This document shows, piece by piece, positions 19,827 to 31,700 of a stretch of DNA of 64,000 nucleotides. The position numbers and the translations under genes are program-made. Under the pieces are notes generated by a model. The model searched no databases. It was given only the letters and a program-made list of their open reading frames with translations, and was not told the origin of the DNA. How positions within the stretch are numbered: the first letter of the stretch is position 1; each line of letters starts with the position of its first letter. The stretch covers positions 3,782,001 to 3,846,000 of the forward strand of contig NZ_CP028924.1 of assembly GCF_003061515.1 (NCBI RefSeq). Reading direction: 5' to 3'. The DNA is from Colwellia sp. Arc7-D. GTDB taxonomy: Bacteria; Pseudomonadota; Gammaproteobacteria; Enterobacterales; Alteromonadaceae.

Positions 19827-22800
19827 TCAAGACCCATCAATGTTATCTCCTTTAGACTTTGGCTTTGCTGACTTTTCTACATTGGTGCCGTCAGCAGTAC
19901 TTTCTGGCAAGCTATCAACTATTTTAGGGGCGATGAACGACCAACACTAATGTTTTTATTTTTTCGACTTACTTGCTTAAATAAAGGTTCATCGAGATTA
20001 CCTGTTACTTCGAAATTTATTTCAGCAATGACCGTAGAAGTGATCACTTCATCTAGTGCAACACCCGCTAAAAAAGTAACGGGATTTAAAGTCGCAATCC
20101 ACGCTAATACCGGTAAGCTTGAGGTCAAATTAGGCTTATAAGTCATTCGATAGTCTAGCCCACCACTATTTAAATTTGTATTCCCAACAATACTTAAGTC
20201 CCCAGCCGTACCTTTCATAACCACATTATCGGTATAAGCTACGCCATCTTTTAAAGTAAAATTACCTTTAAGTTCACTATAAAACATACCGTCACTAAAA
20301 ATATCTCTAAAATCGAAACTTAATTTACGTACCAATGACTGTAAACTTAAGAAAGAGAAAATACGTACACCTTTATCATCAACATCAGCTAAATAACCAT
20401 CATCAAATGTTGTTGATAAATCTCCGTTTAGAGTTGCCATTGTAAAGTCATGCGGACCGCCTTGCCAAACAAGGTCATAATCCATTTTCACGCCACTGTC
20501 TTTAATAATAGAAACAAGACCGATGTTTTCAATTTCTCGCGCTACATTATTTGTTGATAAACTGCCCATTATTGAAGTGGTTGAACTATCATTTATTTGT
20601 TGCCACTTTGCATCAAAAGTAAGGTTGTTTTCCCCTCTTTTAGCAATAAAATTATTCAGCAGTAGTGTGTTCTGGTTTTCTCGCGCAATAGTAAAGTTGA
20701 CCTCACCAAAGTCATAATTATCATATTTACAACTAGTACACTTTACTTTTAATGCAGGAAACACTGTAAATATTTCAGCATTACTTTCATGGTTGATAGC
20801 TGATATTATTTTCTGCTGTGCTGTATCAACAGCCTGAACTTCAGCTTGTTCTTGTTGGCTTTGTTTAATTTTTTCATTTTGCTTACCAACATGCTGTGTT
20901 GGTGAATCATTGACTATAGCGTCACTGTTAGCTTGTGTTACAAGTACATTCTGTTTTACTAAATCATCAATGTTTTCTGATGGTTCTAACTGAGGTTGTA
21001 TACTTTTTAAATGAATAAAATCAGCATTAATATCGATACCCTGCTCAAGCCAATCAGGGTAAAACATAGCAGTACCTCTTAGCTCTTTCGCATTAAGGTT
21101 AAGTAACCAGCCATTTGGCTCAGGGGTAAAATCAAAGCTTACTTGCTGAAAGTTTTGACCATAAACATCTAAATTACTCAATTGCCCGTGTATTTTTTCA
21201 GGTACAGATAACAAACCAGGTTCACTGACTTTAGCCGGTGCTAAGTTATCAGCTACATTATCAGTTAAGTCCGTTGTTGCTGACTCTATTCCAGCTATAA
21301 TATCTAATACTAATGGCTGCCATTCTTGGTAATTGGCATCCGCAAGATCCGCCGTTATATGAAAGCCTTGCGTCGGCATCCAAGACTGTTGATTACCCAA
21401 CACTAAATGCGCTAATGAAAAACGTGTTTGTTGATGGTCTATTAAGCCATAAAAGTTAATATTCTTGCCTACATCTGCCTTTATGGTACTATTTTTTTCA
21501 TCTCCAAAGGCATGAATACTCACCGCAAGCTGTTGTTCAGCTTCTTTGGTAAATGGTGCAGGAATAGCTAGCGCTATATTATGTAAGTCGGTATTAATTT
21601 GGTAATCGTAAAAACATTGATCACCGATGAATTCAAGCTCAAGCATCCCTTTCCAAGCCACTTTACCATCGGCATATTTAACTAATTCATTGGGTAATTG
21701 TGCTTGCCAGTGTTTACTTTCCCACTGACCTAGCGTTTCTATGTTAACGCTATAAAGTTCAGCTTTTTGCTTCGCTTCCACATTAATTGTCATTGGCATA
21801 CCACGCCAATCAAGCTTTACACCTTTGGCGGTTATCACATCATTATAATAATCTAATCGACCATTAACTCGCTTAAAGTCCATTGCTGGCGTTTGCAGTG
21901 CCACACTATTATTTTTAAACTTAACATGGCCTTTAGCAATAACATCTTCGGGGGTAGCTAAGGGTAATATTAATGAAAAGTCACCATCAATAGGTGCTGA
22001 AATAATAACTTGTTCTAAGGTAACACCAACCGAATCCTGCATCGGGCTTGCGTTCATTAATTGCGTAACTAATTCCGGCTGTGTTTGGGTAAAACTAGCA
22101 TCAACAGTCAACACTCCTTCACCAGATAAGTCAGCAATTGCCGCTTCAACACCGGTAACATCAATACCTGATAACGTACCCTCTCGTCCCGTAATCAGCA
22201 TACTATTATTAGTAAAGTTAAGGTTTGCGGCAAAGTTTTCTATCGCTGGCCACTGTGGATCAAACTTAAATGTGCTTTGCGCTAACTCGGCATCAACAAC
22301 AAAGATACCTTCATTATTATTAAATGGAAAACTTTGCAACGGCCCATTAAATAAGACCAATGCTTGATTAATTTCCCCGTCAATAATAGCGCCATTGAGG
22401 TAGTTAACTAAGCTATCCCCCATTAATAAATGAGGGTAAAAATATTCGGCAAATTTGGCATCGCCATGACTAACACTGGCTAACAATGCCATGGTAGTTG
22501 GCTGATCTACGACACTATTAACGTTTAGATCTGCTTTTAAACTTATTTGTGAAGAGTTAAAGGCAATATTTTCAACCGAAAGTTGCCAGCTATCGTCAAG
22601 AAATTTAGCATTGATCAAACTACTTAAATGCGTATATGGGATAGGGTATTTGAAATGTTTATCAAAATGTAGAGCACCGTCAATAGCATTAAGCGATATT
22701 TGCAGTTGATTATTAGCATAAATCAACTCGCCACTCACATTGTCTAGACCCGGAATACCTTGACTGAAATGACTATCTACATCGCTAAAAGTTGCGGTTA

Positions 22801-23965
22801 TAGCTTTATTATTGGGGTTGCTACGAAAGTAAATGTCTTCTACTCGGCCAACTGCATCGAGATCAAATAATAGTTTTTCAAGACCAACATTGTCAGATAA
22901 TAGCGGTGATACACCGGCAAAGCTGGCTAATTCTATGGCATTAATATGGCCATTAATAAACTCGCCATTTACATCTGCAATTAATGATAATTTATTGGTT
23001 TTCACACCGTTTCTTTTGATTGTTATAGCCGATGTGGCAATGTTATAAACTAATTGGTCTAGTGTTTTTATTTGAATATCACCACCAACAATCTCAAAAG
23101 TTTGTGCCTTACTTTTATGCTGCCAAATAATTTCATTTTTACCTAAAGAAAACTGGACCAAGTCAGGTTTTCCTGCGGTTAAAGTTAACCATGCATTAAA
23201 GTTAATAGCTGAATGTGTATTGGCATCTTTGATGGCCAAAAAGCTTCCTAGCCAAGGAGTAATGTCGATTTCATTGGCTTCAAGGTAAGCTTGTCCGCTT
23301 AGTTTATCGAACCTTGGACCTTTAAAATCTAATAATACTTTTAAGTTATTTGAGCTTAGCCCATCAACCATAACACTGCCGTTTGCTCGATGGCGGTTAT
23401 TCTTATTGACCCAAAACATTTCATTAATGGTAAAAGCACGAGTGCCGGTAGTTGTGTGATAAAGCACATGACTATCGCGAATAGAAAAACGAGATATTTG
23501 CTTTAGAAATATGGAAGAAAGTGAATCAACTAAACTAACTTCATTTGTGTTATCACTAGCAAGATTATCTTCAGAACTCGCTAAGGCAACTTGTTCGAAT
23601 TCAAACTCTGCACCCGAAATTACAAAGTCTTTTGTGACCCATTGCCCGGTTCGTATGCTGCGCCAAAAATTTAACTCAACAGCTAAACTATCAATATATA
23701 TTTGGCTATTATCACCCGCTAAAAGCTCAACTTGATTACTGATTAACGTTGGACCCGATTTACCCCAGCCCATCGCTAATGTGCCAATCGAAATATTACT
23801 GTTGTAAGTATTATTAATAAAATCTTCGACATTTTGGCGATAGTTGTGAGCATAGGGTAAAAATAATCGTAAGGCGCTAATTAACACGGCAAAAGCTACT
23901 AACAAAATTGCTAGTAGTTTATACAGACGTTTAAGCCATCTATTTAGAACCGCGGAAACACTCAT
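19827..23965 (-). CDS. yhdP: AsmA-like envelope protein YhdP, probable frameshift near the 3' end
   Basis: The open frame (19919-23965) gives 1348 residues: one membrane helix near the N-terminus (about residues 15-35), a very long periplasmic beta-rich body and a C-terminal AsmA-like segment (G-D-L-S-I-V-G-N-T-N-L-N-S-G-G-L-D-Y-R). YhdP is one of the AsmA-family proteins, with TamB and YdbH, that bridge the periplasm to move phospholipids to the outer membrane. At the 3' end one extra base in the G4 run at 19927-19930 would continue the frame for about 31 more codons to a TGA at 19827-19829, touching the start of the nitrilase gene; I give that longer span. The TAG at 19919-19921 is the end as the sequence stands. 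Confidence 0.85.
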
Positions 23966-24033
23966 TACGTTTTAGCCAAACCTTTACTCAACTTTAAATT
24001 TACTTGATTACAGCGCCTGCATTTCAGTTATAG

Positions 24034-25497
24034 CTACATCATCACCACATCAAACTGCTCTTGATTATACATGCTTTCTGTTTGCACTTTAATTTGCTTA
24101 CCGATAAAGACTTCAAGCTCGGCAAGGTTGTGATACTCATCATTCTCTAATGACTCACTTACCGAAGAAGAAGTATAAACAATAAATTTATCTGCATCAT
24201 AAGCACGGTTAACGCGGACAATTTCACGTAAAATTTCAAAACAAACAGTTTCTACTGTTTTCATGTAACCGCGACCATGACAAACATCACATTCACCACA
24301 TAAAATATGCTCTAAGCTCTCACGCGTACGTTTGCGGGTCATTTCAACTAGACCTAGTGCCGAAAACCCTGACAAACTGTATTTCACGTTATCTTTTGCC
24401 ATAGCGACATCTAAACTATGTAAAACACGGCGTTGGTGTTCTTTGTCATGCATATCAATAAAATCAACAATAATAATACCACCAAGGTTTCTTAACCTAA
24501 GCTGACGAGCAATAGCTTGTGTTGCTTCAATGTTGGTATTAAAAATAGTTTCTTCTAAATTTCGATGCCCGACAAAAGCGCCGGTGTTTATATCAATAGT
24601 GGTCATAGCTTCGGTTTGATCTATGATCAGCGAACCACCTGACTTTAATTCAATTTTACGGTGTAAAGAGCGCTGGATTTCACTTTCAACATCGAATAAG
24701 TCAAAAATGGGACGCTCTCCGGGGTAATATTCCAGTACCGAGGTTAAATTGGGTACAAACTCAGTGGTAAACTCAACTAATTGCTCATATGTGAGTTTTG
24801 AATCGACTCGAATACGCTCAAGCGACACCCCGACAAAGTCTCGTAACATGCGAAATGCTAAAGATAAATCTTGATAGATAGGATCTTTAGTTTGTTTACG
24901 CTCTTTTCGCTCAACTACTTTTGCCCAAACACGGCGAAGAAACTCTGCATCGTGTTCTAGTTCATCTTTACCAGCACCTTCAGCCGCCGTTCTTACAATG
25001 AAACCATGATCTTTACCACAATAAGGGGTAACGATTGATTTCAGGCGATTTCTTTCTGCAGGATCTTCTATACGTTGAGATATACCAGCATGGCTAGCAT
25101 CAGGCATTAAAACCAAATACCTTGCTGCAATGGTAATATCTGTTGTTAATCGTGCCCCTTTAGTGCCAAGGGGATCTTTAACAACCTGCACAACAATATA
25201 CTGCCCTTCATGTACCAAGTTTCGAATATCTGGTACCTGATCGCTGCTGTTATCGTCATTTAATATTAATTTAGAATTGATGTCTGAGGCGTGTAAGAAA
25301 GCAGCCTTACCTAAATTTATGTCAACAAAAGCGGCTTGCATACCCGGTAGAACACGAATGATTTTGCCGAGATAAATATTACCAACGAGTCCTCTACGGG
25401 CTTCTCGTTCTATATGAACCTCTTGCAGTGAACCATTTTCGATTAATGCTACCCTTGTTTCGCTTGGTGTAACATTGATAAGTAATTCACCGCTCAT
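24034..25497 (-). CDS. rng: Ribonuclease G
   Basis: The 487-residue protein is the normal size for RNase G. It starts with the typical G-E-L-L-I-N-V-T-P-S-E-T-R-V-A, has an S1 domain (about residues 38-130), the DNase I-like catalytic aspartates (T-I-D-I-N-T-G and D-F-I-D-M), and the zinc-link cysteines in C-G-E-C-D-V-C-H-G-R-G. It lacks the long C-terminal scaffold of RNase E. It cleaves single-stranded RNA, matures the 5' end of 16S rRNA and decays some mRNAs. It lies between maf and yhdP in the mre operon, the standard order in this group. Confidence 0.97.
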   Translation of the reverse strand: MSGELLINVTPSETRVALIENGSLQEVHIEREARRGLVGNIYLGKIIRVLPGMQAAFVDINLGKAAFLHASDINSKLILNDDNSSDQVPDIRNLVHEGQYIVVQVVKDPLGTKGARLTTDITIAARYLVLMPDASHAGISQRIEDPAERNRLKSIVTPYCGKDHGFIVRTAAEGAGKDELEHDAEFLRRVWAKVVERKERKQTKDPIYQDLSLAFRMLRDFVGVSLERIRVDSKLTYEQLVEFTTEFVPNLTSVLEYYPGERPIFDLFDVESEIQRSLHRKIELKSGGSLIIDQTEAMTTIDINTGAFVGHRNLEETIFNTNIEATQAIARQLRLRNLGGIIIVDFIDMHDKEHQRRVLHSLDVAMAKDNVKYSLSGFSALGLVEMTRKRTRESLEHILCGECDVCHGRGYMKTVETVCFEILREIVRVNRAYDADKFIVYTSSSVSESLENDEYHNLAELEVFIGKQIKVQTESMYNQEQFDVVMM

Positions 25498-25509
25498 TTC
25501 GCTTCCTGT

Positions 25510-26097
25510 TTAATCTTTTGTTATTGAAGAATGTACGCCGAATAACGACAATAATTGTGAAGTTTCATATAAAGGCAAGCCAACAACGGCTGAGTAACTC
25601 CCGCGAATTTGCTTAACAAACTGCCCAGCTACTCCTTGAATACCATAAGCACCGGCTTTGTCTTGCGGCTCCCCTGTGTGCCAATATCGACTTATTTCTT
25701 GTTCGGTGAGCACTTTAAAATCTACTTCAGTTCTGACAACAAAAACCTCAGTACGTTCACCTTTTACAACGGCTACAGCAGTAATAACCTGATGCGTTTG
25801 ACCTGATAACATACTAAGTATAGCGATACATTCATCAAGCGAAGCGGGTTTGCCTAATATATGAGTACCAAATACTACGCTGGTATCTGAGCCGAGCACC
25901 ACAACACTTTCATCATATTGCTTGGCAATCACACGCGCTTTTTCAATGGCTAAACGAGAGACATATTGCTCAGGGTTTTCTTGCGCCAAGACACTTTCAT
26001 CAATATCAGCGGGTAAGCAAGTAAAATGATAACCGAGTTGTTCAAGTAGTTCTTTTCGACGCGGTGATTGCGACGCTAAAATCAAAGTAGTAGACAT
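25510..26097 (-). CDS. maf: Maf-family nucleoside triphosphate pyrophosphatase
   Basis: The 195-residue protein shows the Maf signature S-Q-S-P-R-R-K-E-L-L at its N-terminus, G-S-D-T-S-V-V in the middle and the D-K-A-G-A-Y-G-I-Q-G motif. Maf proteins hydrolyse dTTP, UTP and modified pyrimidine nucleotides as a house-cleaning activity. The position between mreD and rng identifies it as the YhdE type. It starts 1 base after the mreD stop. Confidence 0.95.
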   Translation of the reverse strand: MSTTLILASQSPRRKELLEQLGYHFTCLPADIDESVLAQENPEQYVSRLAIEKARVIAKQYDESVVVLGSDTSVVFGTHILGKPASLDECIAILSMLSGQTHQVITAVAVVKGERTEVFVVRTEVDFKVLTEQEISRYWHTGEPQDKAGAYGIQGVAGQFVKQIRGSYSAVVGLPLYETSQLLSLFGVHSSITKD

Positions 26098-26098
26098 G

Positions 26099-26578
26099 TT
26101 ATTTTATTCGAAAATTTCGTCTTATTTTACGTAACAGTAAAAAAGCCCAGGGCCAAAGGATTATTGTCGTGAATACAGGGTATAAATAACTCGGTAAAAA
26201 TACCGCGTCGGTTAAAAAACGTTGAAGCCAGAAAACAATTAAGTGATATAACGCTGATAACACACCAACAATCAATGCTTGTTGCCATACTGAAAAATTA
26301 CGTATTTTTTGAAAGTTACCCGCGACAATATAAACAGAAATTGCCATTGCGCCGGCATGAACACCTAAGGTGGAGCCTAATAAAACATCAAGAATAAAGC
26401 CCATAACCCAAGCAGAAATAACATTAACACGCGAGGGTAGTGCCAAACACCAATACAATAACACTACTAACACCCAATCAGGGCGAAAAGCATCAACACT
26501 TAAAGGTAACGGCATAATGCTTGCCATTAATGCCACCAAAAAGGTCAAAAGAATAATCAAGCGACTTGCTATGGTCAT
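26099..26578 (-). CDS. mreD: Rod shape-determining protein MreD
   Basis: The 159-residue protein has about five membrane helices with short loops and the R-P-D-W-V-L motif near residue 33 typical of MreD. It is an inner-membrane part of the elongasome with MreC, RodA, PBP2 and MreB. The gene overlaps the mreC stop by 4 bases, which suggests translational coupling. Confidence 0.95.
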   Translation of the reverse strand: MTIASRLIILLTFLVALMASIMPLPLSVDAFRPDWVLVVLLYWCLALPSRVNVISAWVMGFILDVLLGSTLGVHAGAMAISVYIVAGNFQKIRNFSVWQQALIVGVLSALYHLIVFWLQRFLTDAVFLPSYLYPVFTTIILWPWAFLLLRKIRRNFRIK

Positions 26579-27456
26579 TTATTTTCTGCCTTTTTATCTG
26601 GCAAACTTTCCGTTACTTGTGGCTGCTGTTCATTAGGTTGTTCTGGCCATAACAATAATACATAGCGTAAGCGGTCGATCTTAGCAACGGGTTGACTTTG
26701 AATTTGAGAGAATGCACGAGACTCATCTTGAATAACAGCAGATACTTTAGCTACAGGGTAACCTTCTGGGAACTTACTGCCTAAACCTGAAGTTACTAAT
26801 ATGTCGCCTATACGTATATCACTACTGTGCGGCACGTGATTATGCGTCAAGCGGTCTATCACGCCAACACCGCTAGCAATAAGCCGTAAGCCGTTGCGGC
26901 TAATTCTTACGGGCACCGCGTGAGTAACATCAGTAATTAACAGTACACGACTACTCGTGGTGCCAACATGCAATATTTGACCAACAACACCTTCATCATC
27001 AATAACTGCTTGGCCTTCGTAAACACCATCGTTTGCACCACGATTTATAACCACTTGATGTGTATACGGGTCACTATCAACCGCAAGAATTTCAGCGACC
27101 ATTTTTTTAGCATCACTGCGAACGGGCGAAGCAAGCAACGCTCTTAATCGATTGTTTTCACGCTTTACAATATCTAATTGTAGTGCCTGTTCATGAAAGA
27201 CTAATTCGTTGATTTTGTATTGTTCGTTATCATCAATGAGTTGACGACGAGTAACAATATTTTCTGCCGCCCAATTCATCATTTGTTTAGGCGCTGTGGC
27301 TAAATATTGTAAAGGGCTCACCATAGATTGCAAAAAGCCTCGAGCGGACTCGAAGCTATTCATTTTATGGTCAAAAAATATTAATGCTGCAGAACAAAGC
27401 AGCACCAAAATAAGTCGGTGCTGCGGGGACGGTCCATGCTTAAATATAGGATTCAT
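26575..27456 (-). CDS. mreC: Rod shape-determining protein MreC
   Basis: The 293-residue protein has a short cytoplasmic start, one membrane helix (about residues 15-33), a coiled coil (about residues 70-110) and the periplasmic double beta-barrel domain (A-E-I-L-A-V-D-S-D-P-Y-T-H and the D-I-L-V-T-S-G-L-G-S-K-F-P-E-G motif). The acidic/Gln-rich tail is disordered. MreC activates PBP2 in lateral wall synthesis. It lies 32 bases after mreB. Confidence 0.96.
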   Translation of the reverse strand: MNPIFKHGPSPQHRLILVLLCSAALIFFDHKMNSFESARGFLQSMVSPLQYLATAPKQMMNWAAENIVTRRQLIDDNEQYKINELVFHEQALQLDIVKRENNRLRALLASPVRSDAKKMVAEILAVDSDPYTHQVVINRGANDGVYEGQAVIDDEGVVGQILHVGTTSSRVLLITDVTHAVPVRISRNGLRLIASGVGVIDRLTHNHVPHSSDIRIGDILVTSGLGSKFPEGYPVAKVSAVIQDESRAFSQIQSQPVAKIDRLRYVLLLWPEQPNEQQPQVTESLPDKKAENK

Positions 27457-27488
27457 AAATTAAACTTGTATAAATGCTAATTTAGTTT

Positions 27489-28559
<1,071 letters not shown>

Positions 28560-28790
28560 CTAGGCAACATACTGCCAGAATATAATTGTGCTGAATTTGC
28601 AAGCCTAGTTTAGCTTACAAATGATACTTTGTACTATTAACACGCTATCATACCGCAGACTATAGTACTTGTGTTATTACAATGACAAAAATTTCACTAA
28701 ATTTTAAGATATTTTGCTATTGATTAAGCCAAGGTTTGATTTATGTGCGAAAACAAATGCTGATATGTTCAAAAGACTCAACATTCATAC

Positions 28791-31700
28791 CTAATTAGCG
28801 ACTTCTCGCCATGATATAATTCGATCGTTTCCTCGATAAATTCCGAAGCTTAATAAAGCACTAGGGTTATCATCATAAAAATTACCATCATTATCTGCAT
28901 CTACATCATTCCATTTAAATTTGAACCAGTTAGGTACCTCATATTCCCATTCAAGCATACCTTGCTTATCTGGACTGCTAAACACTAACTGTGTCTGAAT
29001 TCCTTGGTCAAAAATACCTGAAACATTTGCTGAGGTATCACCAACCTGAATAGCATCGGTATCAATGTCGATTAAACGGTAATCCCATAGGTTCATATTG
29101 CCAGAATATTTAGCTCCAGCTTTTTTGTCACCTATAAGTGTAGACAAACAAGATTCATCGGTATGAGTGATAAAATTAGCGCCATCATAAACTTCAATAT
29201 TTAACGGTGCTCGTAACTTAGTTTTTTCTGAGCCGTAAGAGTTTTCAAGCACCATGCGAGCAAAACGAATTTCTACACCGTCTATCAGTAACTCTTCCGT
29301 TGCATCTGTGTCATTACTTAATAAGATCCCGTCACTGTCTTCAACCTGTGCTGTAACTAACGGAATTTTTGCACCAAAAGGCACTAATAAACTCGTATCG
29401 TTATGATCATAACTAAAATGGTCGTTATTAGAAAATGTGTAAAGCCAATCGCCTGCAATAAATTCGCCTTCGTCACCAATACTCGCACTTAAAGTGCCGG
29501 TTTCCATCTCCGAAGTTATGGTAACAGCATTACCAGCAAGGCTGCCCACAACTTGTTGTGTAGCGTCATTCGTAGGGGCGGTAATATCAACACCACTAGC
29601 AACCAACTTCATAAAGTTTTCAGGCTCACCCAAGGTATAGTTCTTGGTTATTTCATTATTCGAATTATAGGCCGTAATGGTTATTTTAGGTTCAATACTG
29701 TAAGTAATAGTGCCTTTATTATCGTTTGTTCTTTGGCCAGTATATGCCCAGTCAGAAATAGCACAAGTTCCTATTGAACTGTGAAAATTGTCTAGTTTTC
29801 CTTTATGATCTTCGTTAACACTTTGTTTAAAATAAGCGGGGGTAAAGCGTCCAATGGTTACATCTTGAGCTGACACTAAGCCATCTGTATTGCCTAGACC
29901 ACCATAATTAACATCTTGGATATCTACATTAATAATTCCAACTTCATTATATTTCGCAGCATTAAAAGCTGACACGCCTTTTTCGCCCTCGGTAAAGCTA
30001 GTTAAAGTAGCGTCCTGAAAGTTAGCATTGGTTGAAGTAGTACGATTCTGACCTGCAGAATAGGTAAATATCCCATCTACGGTAGTATTTAATACCGGTG
30101 CTGCACGAGATACTTTGAGCTGTAATTGTCCGTCAGATTGTCTATAATTTTGTGTTGTTTGGCCGGAAAAATTAAGTGCCTTAACGCTAAAATTGAAATT
30201 ATCTCCGGCTTTATGCGTTGTGGTACTTAACGCAGTACTGCCATTTAATACCGTACTTAAATGCGTGGCCGTAATTTCAAAGCTTGCTGGCTTTACCCAA
30301 AAATCATTAGAGCTACCAACAATAGCAATATCGCCACTAGCGTACCTAGCATTTAAGCGAATTTTACCCGCATCTAAGTAGGTAGGCGAAGGGATAATTG
30401 CAATACTATCATTACCAAAATCTAAGGTAACATTGTCTGTAAACTGCGGATGTTTTGCGATATCAACACCACCGGTTTGAAATGCTAAACCGGCATTAAA
30501 AGCCAAGTCTGGAGTCATATTTTGTTGAGACAAACCAATAGTCACATTACCGCTAAAAACACCTTCACAAACACCGTTATTACTTTTAACCGCTTGTAAC
30601 TTTAATACTTCTTTAAAGTTTACGGCGGCAGTTTGATGACCTATCGTTTCACTATTAGTGTCATCATAAAGAAATCTAAAACCTGCATCAGCAAAGGTCA
30701 TTTCACAACTAGCACCAAAACCAGAACACTCAACGCTATTGCTTGCTGCTATGCTAGCGTCATCAATCGATAAAGTGATAGTTTCTGGGGTGGTATAACT
30801 TAAATTAACAGTTGTACTCCCCGTGAAGGTGGGGGTAGCTTTTGTTGTAGTGCCAGTTGTTGGACTAGTAATATTAAAGTTTAAGCTTACAGACTCTGTA
30901 CTTTCAATTGTACAGTCACTATTGGTACAAGCTTTAATGGTAATGACTTCAGCAGCACAAGTTAAGCCGTTTCCGTCATGCACTATTTCATAATGATGAA
31001 TAATGGGTTCAGCACATGCGTGACGTTTGTTATAAATAGTATTAATTTCATCTGCCGAGAGTGCACCATCGAAGAGGTAAACTTCATCAATAAAGCCGGA
31101 AAAAAATCGAGTCGCAATACCTTGATCTTGACCAATCTGCAAGGGGTCGTTGTTTAAAATCAAGTCTCCGGTGAACGTTCTAGAACCTTTTTCAACACCA
31201 TTAATATATATCACTTGTTTACCACTTTCGTAGGTTATAGCAACGTGATACCAATTGCCTGGAGTAATACCTGCTCCAGAAGTAGAAAACGATTGTGTTT
31301 GCCACCACCAATTAATCTCACCAGCAGGATTCAAATGAAACTCATAATTTTCGTCTTTAGAAATAATCGTTTTCAAACCTGTGGTAGGTAGCGATTTGGG
31401 GTTAATCCAAACGCTAATACTTAGCTCTTTTTGTAAATCTAATTTAGGGTCATCATCAATCTGAATGTAATCATCAAAACCATCGAAGTTACCATAACCA
31501 CAAGTACCTGGATTTCCCGTTAACGCTGGTGTGCTTTTAGCGGTAGTTACGCCATTGATACCTTGAGTATTAAAGTTTCCTGTTTCATCAATCACTTCGC
31601 CTGCATTACCATTCCATGATGTTTCCTCCATTGAGTACTGAAGCAGTAAGTTAGCACCACAAGAGATAGGTTCACCATCAAGGCCCAAGCCATTGTTCTG

